From contig NZ_CP110341.1 of assembly GCF_026013965.1 (NCBI RefSeq), positions 620,001-684,000 on the forward strand: DNA of 64,000 bases, given 5' to 3'. The notes under the pieces were generated by a model, which worked only from the letters and a program-made list of their open reading frames with translations, had not been told where the DNA came from and made no database searches. A program made the position numbers and the translations under genes. Positions 38,439 to 47,825 of this stretch are shown here, in pieces. The DNA comes from Brevibacterium sp. JSBI002. Lineage in GTDB: Bacteria; Actinomycetota; Actinomycetes; Actinomycetales; Brevibacteriaceae. How positions within the stretch are numbered: position 1 is the first letter of the stretch; every line of letters begins with the position of its first letter.

Positions 38439-39626
38439 TCAGGCACCGCCTTCGAGGAGGGACGTGACTGCGCTCGGCTCACGGTCGTACACGGCCACGG
38501 CGTCGGCATTCCAGCTCAGCTCCACCTCGGTGCCGGCGCTGATCGGCTCCCGCCCGGCGGCGGGGACTCGAGCGAGGATCTCGTCGTTGTCACCGACGAC
38601 GATCATGTACTGGATGACATCGCCGAGGAACGAATACGAGATCACGGAACCGCGCGCCGTGTTCGCTTCTCCGGAGCCCTTGCCTGCAGGGGCGACGTGC
38701 ATCCGTTCAGGACGGATGGCTGCGCGCACTCGGTCTCCGACCTCGAGATCACGTGGCTCACCGGCGGCGGTGGCCGGTCTGAGAGTCAGCGTCGGGGCCG
38801 TGAGCACGGCGTTGGCCGTACGCAGGGTCACGGTCGTCGTATCGGTGGACGCCACCTCGGCGGGGATGAAGTTCTGTTTGCCGATGAAGCCGGCGACGAA
38901 GCCGTTGTGCGGGTTCGCGTAGATGTCCTCACCGGACCCGATCTGCTGGATGACGCCGTCGTACATGACGACGATGCGATCGCTCATCGCCAGTGCCTCA
39001 TCCTGATCGTGGGTGACGAAGACGAAGGTCGTGTCGAGCTTCGTGTGGAGGCGTTTGAGCTCGAGCTGCATCTCCTCACGCAGCTTCCTGTCGAGCGCCG
39101 ACATCGGCTCGTCGAGGAGGAGGACCTGCGGGCGGTTGACCAGCGCCCGGGCCAGAGCGATGCGCTGCTGCTGACCGCCGGAGAGCTGCTCGGGCTTGCG
39201 TCCGGCGAAGTCCTCCATCTGCACAAGGGCGAGGGCGTCGCGGACCCGCTGCGCGATCTCCGGCTTCGGGACCTTCGCCTGCTTGAGTCCGTAGGCGATG
39301 TTATCGGCGATGTTCATATGCGGGAACAGCAGGTAGGACTGGAACACCGTATTGACCGGACGGCGGTGCGGCGGCAGGGACACGATGTCCTTGCCGGCGA
39401 GCAGGATCGCACCGTCGGTGGGGGTCTCGAAGCCGGCGATCATCCGCAGCAGGGTGGTCTTTCCGCAGCCGGAGGGGCCGAGCAGGGACAGGAATTCGCC
39501 CTTGCGGACGCTCAGATCGAGGCGTTCGATGGCGGTGTTGTCGCCGAAGACCTTCTTCACTCCCTGGATCTCGAGATGGTCGAGTCCGGTCTCCGCGGAG
39601 GGCACCGAGGTGGCTGTACTGGTCAT
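38439..39626 (-). CDS. potA: Polyamine ABC transporter ATPase PotA
   Basis: A 395-residue ATPase driving PotBC. Walker A is GPSGCGKTT, the signature LSGGQQQR and Walker [12 protein letters not shown], with the switch His in VTHDQDEAL. The C-terminal part after about residue 250 is a TOBE-type regulatory domain. It sits between the amidohydrolase gene and potD in one leftward operon, with gaps of 15 bp and 1 bp. Confidence 0.93.
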   Translation of the reverse strand: MTSTATSVPSAETGLDHLEIQGVKKVFGDNTAIERLDLSVRKGEFLSLLGPSGCGKTTLLRMIAGFETPTDGAILLAGKDIVSLPPHRRPVNTVFQSYLLFPHMNIADNIAYGLKQAKVPKPEIAQRVRDALALVQMEDFAGRKPEQLSGGQQQRIALARALVNRPQVLLLDEPMSALDRKLREEMQLELKRLHTKLDTTFVFVTHDQDEALAMSDRIVVMYDGVIQQIGSGEDIYANPHNGFVAGFIGKQNFIPAEVASTDTTTVTLRTANAVLTAPTLTLRPATAAGEPRDLEVGDRVRAAIRPERMHVAPAGKGSGEANTARGSVISYSFLGDVIQYMIVVGDNDEILARVPAAGREPISAGTEVELSWNADAVAVYDREPSAVTSLLEGGA

Positions 39627-39641
39627 GATGGCCTTTCGTGT

Positions 39642-41360
39642 TCAGCTGGCTGAGCCGGTGGTGGTCGAGGCGGACGGCGTGGTCGGTGCCGGAGTGTGAA
39701 GCGGCAGGGCGTCGTGGACGATGCGCCCGTCGCAGATGGTCAGTTCGTTCGTGATCCCCGCGATATCGGTCGGCGGCAGCGTGAAGGGATTCTCGCTGGA
39801 CAAGGCGAGGTTGGCCGGCTGACCGGTGCGGATGTGGCCGTTGTCGGCCGAGCGCAGCAGGTGTGCCGAACCTGCGGTGTAGGCGCGCAGCGCCGTCGTG
39901 AGGTCGATGGCCTCGTCGGGCAGCAACGGCGACTCATCCGCGGCAGTCGGGTGCGAGCGGTTGAGTGCGACATGGATCGCCTCCCATGGGTTCGCCGTCG
40001 ACACCGGCCAGTCCGAGCCCATCGCCAGATGGGCGCCGGTGCGATTGAGAGACCCGAAGGGATAGAGCCAGCCGCTGCGCTCGGCGCCGAGGAAGGGCAG
40101 GTTGAGGTCGATCATCTGCTCGTCGTGGCAGGCCCACAGCGCCTGCAGGTTCGCGGTGACGCCGAGTTCGGCGAAGCGCGGGACATCGGCGGGATCCACG
40201 ACCTGGACGTGGGCGATATGGTGACGGCGTTCGCCGGGCTCGGCTGCGCCGGTCGTCCCGGTGCCGGCCGTACCCTGGCTGCGGACGGCCTCGAAAGCGT
40301 CGAGGGCGGCCTTGACCGCGGCATCGCCGATCGCATGGCAGTGGATGTCGAAGCCGGCCGCATCGAGGGCGGCGAACGAGGCCTCGAGGTGGGCGCGAGT
40401 GAAATAGCTCGTTCCGAAGCCGCCGCAGGTGCAGGTGTATTCGTTGGTCATGGCCGCGGTCCGAGACTCGACGATCCCGTCGAGCATGAACTTCACCGAG
40501 GTGGCGCGGAAGCGGCCGTCGGTGCGGGCGAGATCGGTCAGTCGGGCCACCTCGGTGTCGATGTCCTCGACTCCGCGCGGCCACCACAGACTGCCGACGA
40601 CCTCGGAATGGAGATCACCCGATTCCGCTGCCCCGATGTAGGTGCCATAGGGATCGCGGTGGCCGCCGTAGTCGCCGACGATGGCGTCCATCCACGCGGT
40701 CACGCCGAGGGAGTTGAGGTAGCGCTGACCTTCGTGCAGACCGGCCAGGACCTCCTCCTCGGAGGCGGCGGGAACGTGGGCTGAGACGAGGTCGATGGCC
40801 GATTCGTGCAGGCACCCGGTGGGGCGGCTCGCGGAATCGGCGACGATGACGCCGCCGGCAGGTGCCGTGGACGTCTCGTCGAGTCCGGCCGCAGCCATCG
40901 CCTGCGTGTTCACCCATGCCGAATGGTGGTCGGCGCTGAGCAGGATCGCGGGCCTGTCGGGGCAGGCCTCGTCGAGGATGTCGGCGGTCGGGTCTCCTCC
41001 GGGAAAGTGGGCCATCGACCAGCCGCCGCCGATGACCCAGTCGTTCGCAGGGTCGGTCGCGCCGTCATCACGGTTCGTGTCGGCGGCATAGTCGCGGACC
41101 ATCTGCAGCGCGGCCTCGAGGCTGTCCGCTCCGCTGATATCGCAGGCCAGGGCCTCCTGACCGCCGAAGGTCGTGTGCGCATGCGCATCGACGAAGCCGG
41201 GAGTGAGCAGCTTCCCGTCGGCGTTGATCGTGCGCGACGCGGGCACAGCTGCGGGTCCGGTGCCGATCTCGGTGATGATCCCGTCGCGGATGCTCACACG
41301 ATTCTCGGCGCGCAGAGCCTCACCGTCGAAGATCGCGACGTCGAGGATATCGAGGTCCAA
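39642..41360 (-). CDS. YtcJ-like metal-dependent amidohydrolase
   Basis: A 572-residue amidohydrolase-3 family enzyme. The metal-binding HxH lies in VDAHAHTTF (about 58-64); further metal or catalytic positions are in CHAIGD and GSDWPVS near the middle and C-terminal third. The family hydrolyses C-N bonds of amides or imides with varied substrates. As first gene of the polyamine operon it may release an amine from an N-acyl form before oxidation; that is inference from context. It is cytoplasmic, with no signal peptide. Confidence 0.82.
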   Translation of the reverse strand: MDLDILDVAIFDGEALRAENRVSIRDGIITEIGTGPAAVPASRTINADGKLLTPGFVDAHAHTTFGGQEALACDISGADSLEAALQMVRDYAADTNRDDGATDPANDWVIGGGWSMAHFPGGDPTADILDEACPDRPAILLSADHHSAWVNTQAMAAAGLDETSTAPAGGVIVADSASRPTGCLHESAIDLVSAHVPAASEEEVLAGLHEGQRYLNSLGVTAWMDAIVGDYGGHRDPYGTYIGAAESGDLHSEVVGSLWWPRGVEDIDTEVARLTDLARTDGRFRATSVKFMLDGIVESRTAAMTNEYTCTCGGFGTSYFTRAHLEASFAALDAAGFDIHCHAIGDAAVKAALDAFEAVRSQGTAGTGTTGAAEPGERRHHIAHVQVVDPADVPRFAELGVTANLQALWACHDEQMIDLNLPFLGAERSGWLYPFGSLNRTGAHLAMGSDWPVSTANPWEAIHVALNRSHPTAADESPLLPDEAIDLTTALRAYTAGSAHLLRSADNGHIRTGQPANLALSSENPFTLPPTDIAGITNELTICDGRIVHDALPLHTPAPTTPSASTTTGSAS

Positions 41361-41434
41361 GGCTGCCTCCCGACTGCAGTGTCTTGGCAGAGGCGGATTG
41401 CCGAGCCCGCTCTCTGAGTGTGTTGTGGATCACT

Positions 41435-41516
41435 GTGAAGTCACCTTAGCGGAACATCCCCCGTGATTCCACTGATTCCGTTGCAGAAATATGCGTCAAG
41501 TGAGGGAAACTGCAAC
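41435..41516 (-). promoter_or_regulatory. Candidate control region of the polyamine operon
   Basis: Two inverted repeats lie upstream of the amidohydrolase start: GTGAAGTCAC (41435-41444), overlapping a possible -10 TAAGGT on the minus strand (41447-41442), and GTTGCAG (41480-41486) with CTGCAAC (41510-41516). Spacing suggests a regulator binding two sites, but the identity is unknown. Confidence 0.35.
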
Positions 41517-41588
41517 ACGGATTGTCAGTAGCGCTGATTCAGCGTCTCACACTGCGATATTCGCACAGGAGTCGTTGGCGGCAATGGT

Positions 41589-41631
41589 GAAGCCGCGGGG
41601 CACCGACTTGTCGTCGATGCCCCGCGGCTTC
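41589..41631 (-). terminator. Terminator after purD-purC
   Basis: GAAGCCGCGGGGCA (41589-41602) pairs with TGCCCCGCGGCTTC (41618-41631), a 14-bp perfect stem 24 bases beyond the stop. Confidence 0.8.
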
Positions 41632-41654
41632 TGTGGGGTTGAGAACTGAGCGCT

Positions 41655-43893
41655 TCAGCCGGGGAAGGTCTCTCCGGTGAGCTTCTCGAAAGCCTCGATA
41701 TAGCGGGCACGGGTCTTCTCGACCACCTCGGCGGGCAGCGCCGGGGGAGGAGTGTCCGATGCCTTGTCCCAGCCGGATTCTTCGGTCAGCCAATCGCGGA
41801 CGAACTGCTTGTCGAAGCTCGACTGAGCCTTGCCTGCCTCATAGCCCTCGGCGTCCCAGAAGCGGGAGGAGTCCGGGGTGAGCACTTCGTCGCCGAGGAC
41901 AATCGTGCCGTCGGCCAGGGTCCCGAACTCGAACTTCGTGTCGGCGAGGATGATCCCGCGTTCCCGGGCGATCTGCTCGGCACGCTGGTAGATCTCCACG
42001 GTCAGGTCGCGCAGCCTCTCTGCGGTCTCGGTCCCGACGGTCTCGGCGACGGCCTCGAAGCTGACGTTCTCATCGTGTTCGCCGAGCTCGGCTTTCGTTG
42101 CCGGAGTGAAGATCGGAGGCTCGAGGCGATCGGCCTCGACGAGTCCGGCCGGCAGCTGGATGCCGCAGACCGATCCGGTGGCCCGGTAGTCCGACATTCC
42201 CGATCCGGTGAGGTAGCCGCGGGCCACGCACTCGACGGGGAACATGGAGAGGTTCTGCACGATGAGGCCGCGGCCGGCCACGGCCTCGGGCACGTCTGAG
42301 CTGATGACATGGTTGCCGATGACATCGGCGAGCTGATCGAACCACCACAGGCTCAGTCCGGTGAGCACCTTGCCCTTGTCCGGGATCTCCGAGTCGAGTA
42401 CCCAGTCATAGGCGGAGATGCGGTCCGAGGCGACCATGAGCAGCTGCTGCGCACTCGCGGCATCGGCGGCGTCGGCGGGAATGTAGAGGTCGCGGACCTT
42501 CCCCGAATACACGTGCTTCCAGCCCGGCAGCACCGGGGCGACCGGTGCGGGGGCGGCGTATCCGGAGGCGAGCTCGATACGTCCGGCGGCGGCCGTCTCG
42601 GCGATATCGGTGCGGTGCTGCTCACCGTCCCACTTGATCTGGTCGACCGCGGCATAGGCCTTCGCCCGCGCATCGTCCAGGTCGTCACCGAGCGAGACGA
42701 CGGAGAGCACGCGGCCGCCGGAGGTGACGATGTCTCCGGTCTCGGCGATGTCCTTCGTGATCACGGCGTCTTCGGGGGCGAATCCGCCGCTGGGACCGGT
42801 CGCGAGTTTCGTGCCCGCGTGCAGGACGCTGATGTCTGGCAGGGTCGCGGCGGTGTCGAGTCCGCGGATGATGTCTCCGGTGCTCGGCGTCCCCGGGTAG
42901 TTCTCGGCGGCCATGACCACGGTCACCGAGGAGCGCGGATCCCATTCGAGGGGCGCGGTCTCGTGCAGGCGGCCTTCGGCAGCGGCGAGCAGCGTCTGGC
43001 CCAGGGGGCTGGACAGGCGGGCGAGCACCGACTGGGTCTCCGGATCGCCGAAGCGGACGTTGAACTCGATGACGCGCAGACCCTTGCGTGTCAGCGCGAG
43101 TCCGCAGTAGAGGAGTCCGGTGAACGGAGTGCCGCGGCGGGCCATCTCATCGACGACGGGCTGGGCGACGGTGTCGATGATCTCGTCAACGGTGCCGGCA
43201 GGCAGCCATGGCAACGGCGAATACGCGCCCATTCCGCCCGTGTTCGGGCCGGTGTCACCGTCTCCGATGCGTTTGAAGTCCTGCGCCGGGGCCAGGGGGA
43301 CGGTGGTCTTTCCGTCGCAGAGGACGAACAGGGAGACCTCGGGTCCGTCGAGGTAGTCCTCGATGACGACCCGGTCGGAGACCTCGAGGCAGGAGCTCGC
43401 ATGCGTCAGCGCGGCGTCGAAGTCATCGGTGACGACGACCCCCTTGCCGGCGGCCAGGCCATCGGCCTTCACCACATGCGGGGCGCCGAATTCGCGCAGC
43501 GCGGCCGCCGCCTCGTCGGTCGAATAGGCGACGACGGTGCGTGCAGTCGGCACGTTCGCGGACTCCATGACCTCCTTCGCGAACGCCTTCGAGCCTTCGA
43601 GGTGGGCGGCTTCCGCGCTGGGGCCGAAGACGGGGAAGGAGGCTTCGCGCAGAGCATCCGCAACTCCGGCGACCAGCGGAGCTTCGGGCCCGATGACGAC
43701 GAGATCGACGTCGAGGGTCTCAGCCAGCGCGGTCACGGCGGCGGCATCCGAGGCATCGACCGCCTCGGTGTGGGCGATCTGCGCGATACCGGGATTGCCG
43801 GGAGCAGCGATGACGGCGTCGACCTGCGGGTCGCGCGAGAGAGCGAGGACGAGGGCGTGTTCGCGGCGCCGAACCGATGACAAGAACCTTCAC
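41655..43893 (-). CDS. PurD-PurC fusion (GAR synthetase + SAICAR synthetase), frameshift near start
   Basis: One frame joins phosphoribosylamine-glycine ligase (ATP-grasp; [43 protein letters not shown]) to SAICAR synthetase ([39 protein letters not shown]) through an Ala/Pro linker, [14 protein letters not shown]; 742 residues read from 43883. The two catalyse purine steps 2 and 7 (GAR and SAICAR synthesis). The expected N-terminus, GTG-AAG-GTT-CTT-GTC-ATC-GGT-TCG (VKVLVIGS), starts at 43893 in another frame. Two bases are missing where GSGGREHA should be encoded, near 43866-43876. TAGGCT ends six bases before that GTG. The shift is either a sequencing error or a real lesion that would damage the nucleotide-binding loop. 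Confidence 0.88.
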
Positions 43894-43926
43894 GCCACCA
43901 GCCTAAAGGGTCGTAGGCTTGAGTGC
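43894..43926. promoter_or_regulatory. Divergent leaderless promoters of purD-C and asparaginase
   Basis: Only 33 bp separate two GTG starts. TAGGCT occurs on both strands (43905-43900 minus; 43914-43919 plus), each ending six or seven bases before its GTG and with no ribosome-binding site. This symmetric arrangement suggests back-to-back leaderless transcripts. Confidence 0.6.
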
Positions 43927-45051
43927 GTGACCTACTCGACTTTCACTCCCGGCCAAGCCGCCGAGCTCGCCGTCGTCGAGCGCTCCGGCTTCATCGAATC
44001 CCGCCACATCGGGTCCGCCGTCGTCCTCGACCCGGAGGGATCACCGCTGATCAGTCTGGGTTCCCCCGACGCTTCAGTGTTCACACGCTCTAGTCTCAAA
44101 CCGCTGCAGGCGATCGCGGCGATGAGCCTCGGGGCGCAGCTCGAGGGACCGTCCGCTGCCCTGGCCGCCGCCTCGCACAAGTCCGAAGCCGGGCACGTCG
44201 AGGTCGTGTCCGCGATGCTCGAAGCCGCCGGTCTGGACGTGTCCGACCTGCAGTGCCCGTCGGCACACCCCGCCGATGGGGCCTTCCGTCGTCAGTTGCA
44301 GGAGGAGGCCCGGGCCGCCGGGGAGGACAGCACCGACCCGCGTTCGCGCCTGTACTTCAACTGCTCCGGCAAGCACGCGGCGTTCCTCGCCGCCGCCCGC
44401 GCCATCGGCGCCGACACCGCCACCTATCTGTCCCCGGACCATCCCGTGCAGCAGAAGGTCGCCGAGGTGGTCGCCGCCTTCGCGTCCGAAGCGCCGTCGG
44501 CGATCGGCATCGACGGCTGCGGTGCTCCCGTCTTCGCGCTCAGCCTCACCGGGCTGGCGCGAGCGATCGGCCGGGTTGTCCGGATGGGCTGCTCCGACGT
44601 CGCGGTCGAGGAGACGGCCGGAGCATGGACTGCCTATGAGCCTGAGGCCCGCACCCTCACCGAGGCGGTCTTCGCCGACCCGTGGACGATCGAGGGCCAC
44701 GGCCGACCGAATTCGACCGTCATTGACCGGCTCGGCGTCTTCGCCAAGGGCGGGGCCGAGGGCGTCATCGTCATGGCCACCCGGACCGGGTACGCCGTCG
44801 CCGTGAAATGCCTCGACGGAAGTTCCCGGGCCACGGGACTTGTCGCCCTCACCCTGCTCCAGCGGGCGGGAGCGTTCGACGCCGAGCCGGGAGCCGCCTC
44901 GGCGCCGGGGAGCGAGACGGTGGACGCTGTGATCGCTGAGATCACGGACCCGGTCACCGGGGGCACGGATTCCGAGGGGCGGACGAACGTTGTCGGACGC
45001 CTGGAGCTCGGGGAAGATATTGCCGATATCGGTGAGAGAAAGAGGGACTGA
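43927..45051 (+). CDS. Asparaginase II family protein
   Basis: A 374-residue protein of the asparaginase II (PF06089-type) family, unrelated to the classical bacterial AnsA/AnsB. Typical segments are SSLKPLQAIA (near 57-66), AAASHKSEAGHVEVV, FNCSGKHAAFL and GIDGCGAPVFALSL, the conserved Ser/Lys-rich motifs thought to form the active site. It should release ammonia from asparagine in the cytoplasm. GTG 43927 is chosen for homology (TYSTFTPGQAAELAVVERSGFIES) and the leaderless promoter. It overlaps the next gene by one base. Confidence 0.88.
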   Translation: MTYSTFTPGQAAELAVVERSGFIESRHIGSAVVLDPEGSPLISLGSPDASVFTRSSLKPLQAIAAMSLGAQLEGPSAALAAASHKSEAGHVEVVSAMLEAAGLDVSDLQCPSAHPADGAFRRQLQEEARAAGEDSTDPRSRLYFNCSGKHAAFLAAARAIGADTATYLSPDHPVQQKVAEVVAAFASEAPSAIGIDGCGAPVFALSLTGLARAIGRVVRMGCSDVAVEETAGAWTAYEPEARTLTEAVFADPWTIEGHGRPNSTVIDRLGVFAKGGAEGVIVMATRTGYAVAVKCLDGSSRATGLVALTLLQRAGAFDAEPGAASAPGSETVDAVIAEITDPVTGGTDSEGRTNVVGRLELGEDIADIGERKRD

Positions 45052-45446
45052 TGGCGATTCGCAGAAGGATCGACTCCGATCAGGGACGCAGCGCACTCGA
45101 GATGTGGCTGACGCAGGCGAGGCTCGACGCGGCCCCGGCCGACCGATCAACCACCGCCACCGCCGTGCGCTTCACTCTCGAAGAGCTCGCCGCCCGCGCC
45201 GAAGGCAACAGCGTCGAAGTCCGGGTCCCGCCGTTCGGCGTCACCCAGTGCATCGCCGGTCCCCGGCACACCCGCGGCACCCCGCCGAACGTCGTCGAAA
45301 CCTCCGCCGAGGTGTGGCTGAGCCTGGTCACCGGACGCACCGACTTCGCAACCGCGCTCGCCGCAGGAGACATCGACGCCTCGGGTACCCGAGCCGACCT
45401 CGGCGACTTCCTGCCCCTCTTCACCCCTGCAGAACTCGAGGCCTGA
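45051..45446 (+). CDS. Sterol-carrier-like (SCP-2 fold) conserved protein
   Basis: A 131-residue actinobacterial protein of the sterol carrier family. The core VEVRVPPFGVTQCIAGPRHT followed by GTPPNVVET and WLSLVTGRTDF is highly characteristic, and this gene is commonly found close to purF. Its ligand is unknown. Translation is coupled to the asparaginase (TGATG) and its stop lies two bases before the aldehyde dehydrogenase ATG. Confidence 0.85.
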   Translation: MAIRRRIDSDQGRSALEMWLTQARLDAAPADRSTTATAVRFTLEELAARAEGNSVEVRVPPFGVTQCIAGPRHTRGTPPNVVETSAEVWLSLVTGRTDFATALAAGDIDASGTRADLGDFLPLFTPAELEA

Positions 45447-45448
45447 GC

Positions 45449-46891
45449 ATGAGCGCACAGATCACGCAGACGACGTCGTTCATCGGCGGGCGGCATGTGC
45501 CGTCCCTGCTCACCTACGCCAATATCGACCCGGCCACCGGAGGCCAGCTCGGCGATATCGCCCGCGCCGGGGCCGATGAAGTCGATCGGGCGGTGCAGGC
45601 TGCGGCGAAGGCACAGCAGGAATGGAAGCGCTCGAGCCCCGAACAGCGCTCCCGCCTGCTCATCGCCACCGCGGCCGTCATCACCGCCAACCGCGACGAT
45701 CTGGCCCGCATCGAATCCGAGGACACGGGCAAGCCGATCACCCAGGCCTATGCCGACGTCGACGTGTGCGCCCGCTACTTCGAGTTCTACGGCCACACCA
45801 TCGAGTCCTACTACGGCCACGCGATCCCGCTGGCCGAGGACATGCACGTCTACACGCGGCGAGAGCCCTTCGGCGTCACCGGGCACATCGTGGCTTGGAA
45901 CTATCCGCTCCAGCTCATCGGCCGCGCCGCCGCCACCTCGCTGGCCACCGGCAACTGCGCTGTCGCCAAACCCGCGGACGAGACCCCGCGGTCGACCGTG
46001 CGACTGGCCGAACTCATCCACTCCGTCGGCTTCCCCGCCGGAGCCTTCAACGTCGTCACCGGCCTCGGCTCCGAGGCGGGAGCGGCACTGAGCGCCCACC
46101 CGGGAGTCGCACATCTGGGCTTCGTCGGATCGACGCAGACCGGCTCGGCCATCGCCCACGCCGCTGCCGATAGGGTCGTGCCCACGGTCCTCGAACTCGG
46201 TGGGAAGTCCGCGAACATCGTCTTCCCCGACGCCGATATCGATGCGGCGATCCCGTCGCTGGTGCGCTCCATCATCCAGAACGCCGGGCAGACCTGCTCG
46301 GCCGGGTCCCGGCTCATCGTCCACCGTGACATCCACTCCGAGGTCGTCGAGAAGATGGCCGCCGCCATGGCGCAGGTGACCATCGGCTACGGCCTCGACG
46401 ACCCGATGCTCGGGCCCCTGATCTCGGCCAAGCAGCACGACCGGGTGGACGGGTTCCTCTCCGAGGTCGATTCCGGGCAGATCGCCACCGGCGGCACCCG
46501 ACCCGACGGTCTGGCCGACGACCTCGCCGCTGGGGCGTTCATCACCCCCACCATCGTCGACTCCGTCGACCCTAAGTCCCGGATCGCCCAGGAGGAGGTC
46601 TTCGGTCCCGTCGTCGCGACCCTGCCGTTCGCCGACGACGATGAAGCCGTGGCCCTGGCCAACGGCACCGACTACGGCCTCGTCAGCGCACTGTGGACGC
46701 AGAACATCTCCCGCGCCCACCGATTGGCTGCCGAGGTCGATGCCGGCCAGATCTTCGTCAACACCTACGGTGCCGGCGGGGGAGTCGAACTGCCCTTCGG
46801 CGGGTTCAAGAAGTCCGGCTACGGTCGCGAGAAGTCCATCGAAGCCCTCGACGAATACACGCAGACGAAGACCGTCGCCATCAAGCTGTGA
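45449..46891 (+). CDS. NAD(P)-dependent aldehyde dehydrogenase (betaine/aminobutyraldehyde type)
   Basis: A 480-residue ALDH superfamily member. Catalytic Cys lies in NAGQTCSAGSR and the general-base Glu in LELGGKSA; the cofactor region has WNYPLQ and GFVGSTQTG, and the C-terminus has PFGGFKKSGYGRE. The sequence resembles betaine-aldehyde or gamma-aminobutyraldehyde dehydrogenases, which would oxidise aldehydes produced by amine oxidases such as the one at 33927. That link is inference. It belongs to the asparaginase transcription unit. Confidence 0.9.
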   Translation: MSAQITQTTSFIGGRHVPSLLTYANIDPATGGQLGDIARAGADEVDRAVQAAAKAQQEWKRSSPEQRSRLLIATAAVITANRDDLARIESEDTGKPITQAYADVDVCARYFEFYGHTIESYYGHAIPLAEDMHVYTRREPFGVTGHIVAWNYPLQLIGRAAATSLATGNCAVAKPADETPRSTVRLAELIHSVGFPAGAFNVVTGLGSEAGAALSAHPGVAHLGFVGSTQTGSAIAHAAADRVVPTVLELGGKSANIVFPDADIDAAIPSLVRSIIQNAGQTCSAGSRLIVHRDIHSEVVEKMAAAMAQVTIGYGLDDPMLGPLISAKQHDRVDGFLSEVDSGQIATGGTRPDGLADDLAAGAFITPTIVDSVDPKSRIAQEEVFGPVVATLPFADDDEAVALANGTDYGLVSALWTQNISRAHRLAAEVDAGQIFVNTYGAGGGVELPFGGFKKSGYGREKSIEALDEYTQTKTVAIKL

Positions 46892-46916
46892 CGGTGAGGA
46901 AGGGGCCGGTGCGGCG

Positions 46917-47813
46917 ATGACCTTCCCGGTGCTCGGGCTCGTCCTCATCGCCGCCGTCGCCCACGCCGTCTGGAACCTCGCCGCGAAGTCCGTCACCGGC
47001 AGAGGCTATGCCTTCGTGCTCGCCTACCACGGGCTCTCGGCGCTCCTGCTCGCCCCGGTCGCGGCCGTCATCATCGCCACCGGCGCGCAGCCGCTGAACT
47101 GGGCACTGGTCGGCGCGGCGGCGCTGAGCGCGGTCTTCCACATCGTCTACTCCGTGGCCCTGCAGTCCGGTTACGACCACGCCCCGCTGGGCGTCGTCTA
47201 CCCGACGGCGCGCGGCATCGGGCCGGTCGTGACGATCATCATCGCCGTGGCCTTCCTCGGTGAGCGTCCCACCCTCGCCGAGGCGGTCGGAGCCTTCACC
47301 GTCATCGCCGGCATCGCCGTCGTCACGATCCGTCCCCGCGGCGGCGGGGACGGCCCCACGAGCAGCGACGGTCTGCGACGGGGGCTCGCCTGGGGCGGGC
47401 TGATCGGGGCGTTCATCGCCTCGTACACACTCTGGGACGACTTCGCCGTGAACCATGTCAGCGATTCCCCGCTGCTCTACTTCGCCGTCTCCGAAGCCTG
47501 CGTCGGGCTCATCATGACCGTCGGAATGGTCGCGCTTCCCGGCGGCCGGGAGAAGCGCGCGGACTTCCGCGAGATCCTTTTGAGCCACAAGCGCGCGCTC
47601 GTGACCGTGGCGATCCTCTCACCGCTGGCCTATGTGCTCGTCCTCTACGCGATGCAGAAGGCGCCGGTGGCGCTCGTGGCCCCCGTGCGGGAGACCTCGA
47701 TCATCGTCGGCACTCTGCTGGCGTGGTGGTTCTTCGGGGAGAGGAACGTGCTGCTCAAACTCGCCGGTGCCCTGGTCGTGGTCGCGGGCATCGGGCTCAT
47801 CGCGCTCGGATGA
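46917..47813 (+). CDS. EamA-family (DMT) transporter
   Basis: A 298-residue membrane protein with ten predicted helices as two EamA repeats. The ends of the repeats are marked by FLGERPTLAEAVGAF and FFGERNVLLKLAGAL. The family exports metabolites or amino acids. ATG 46917 lies 25 bp after the aldehyde dehydrogenase stop, and AAGGGG is a plausible ribosome-binding site. It closes the rightward run before the converging stress-protein gene. Confidence 0.88.
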   Translation: MTFPVLGLVLIAAVAHAVWNLAAKSVTGRGYAFVLAYHGLSALLLAPVAAVIIATGAQPLNWALVGAAALSAVFHIVYSVALQSGYDHAPLGVVYPTARGIGPVVTIIIAVAFLGERPTLAEAVGAFTVIAGIAVVTIRPRGGGDGPTSSDGLRRGLAWGGLIGAFIASYTLWDDFAVNHVSDSPLLYFAVSEACVGLIMTVGMVALPGGREKRADFREILLSHKRALVTVAILSPLAYVLVLYAMQKAPVALVAPVRETSIIVGTLLAWWFFGERNVLLKLAGALVVVAGIGLIALG

Positions 47814-47825
47814 GGGCGTCCCGCC

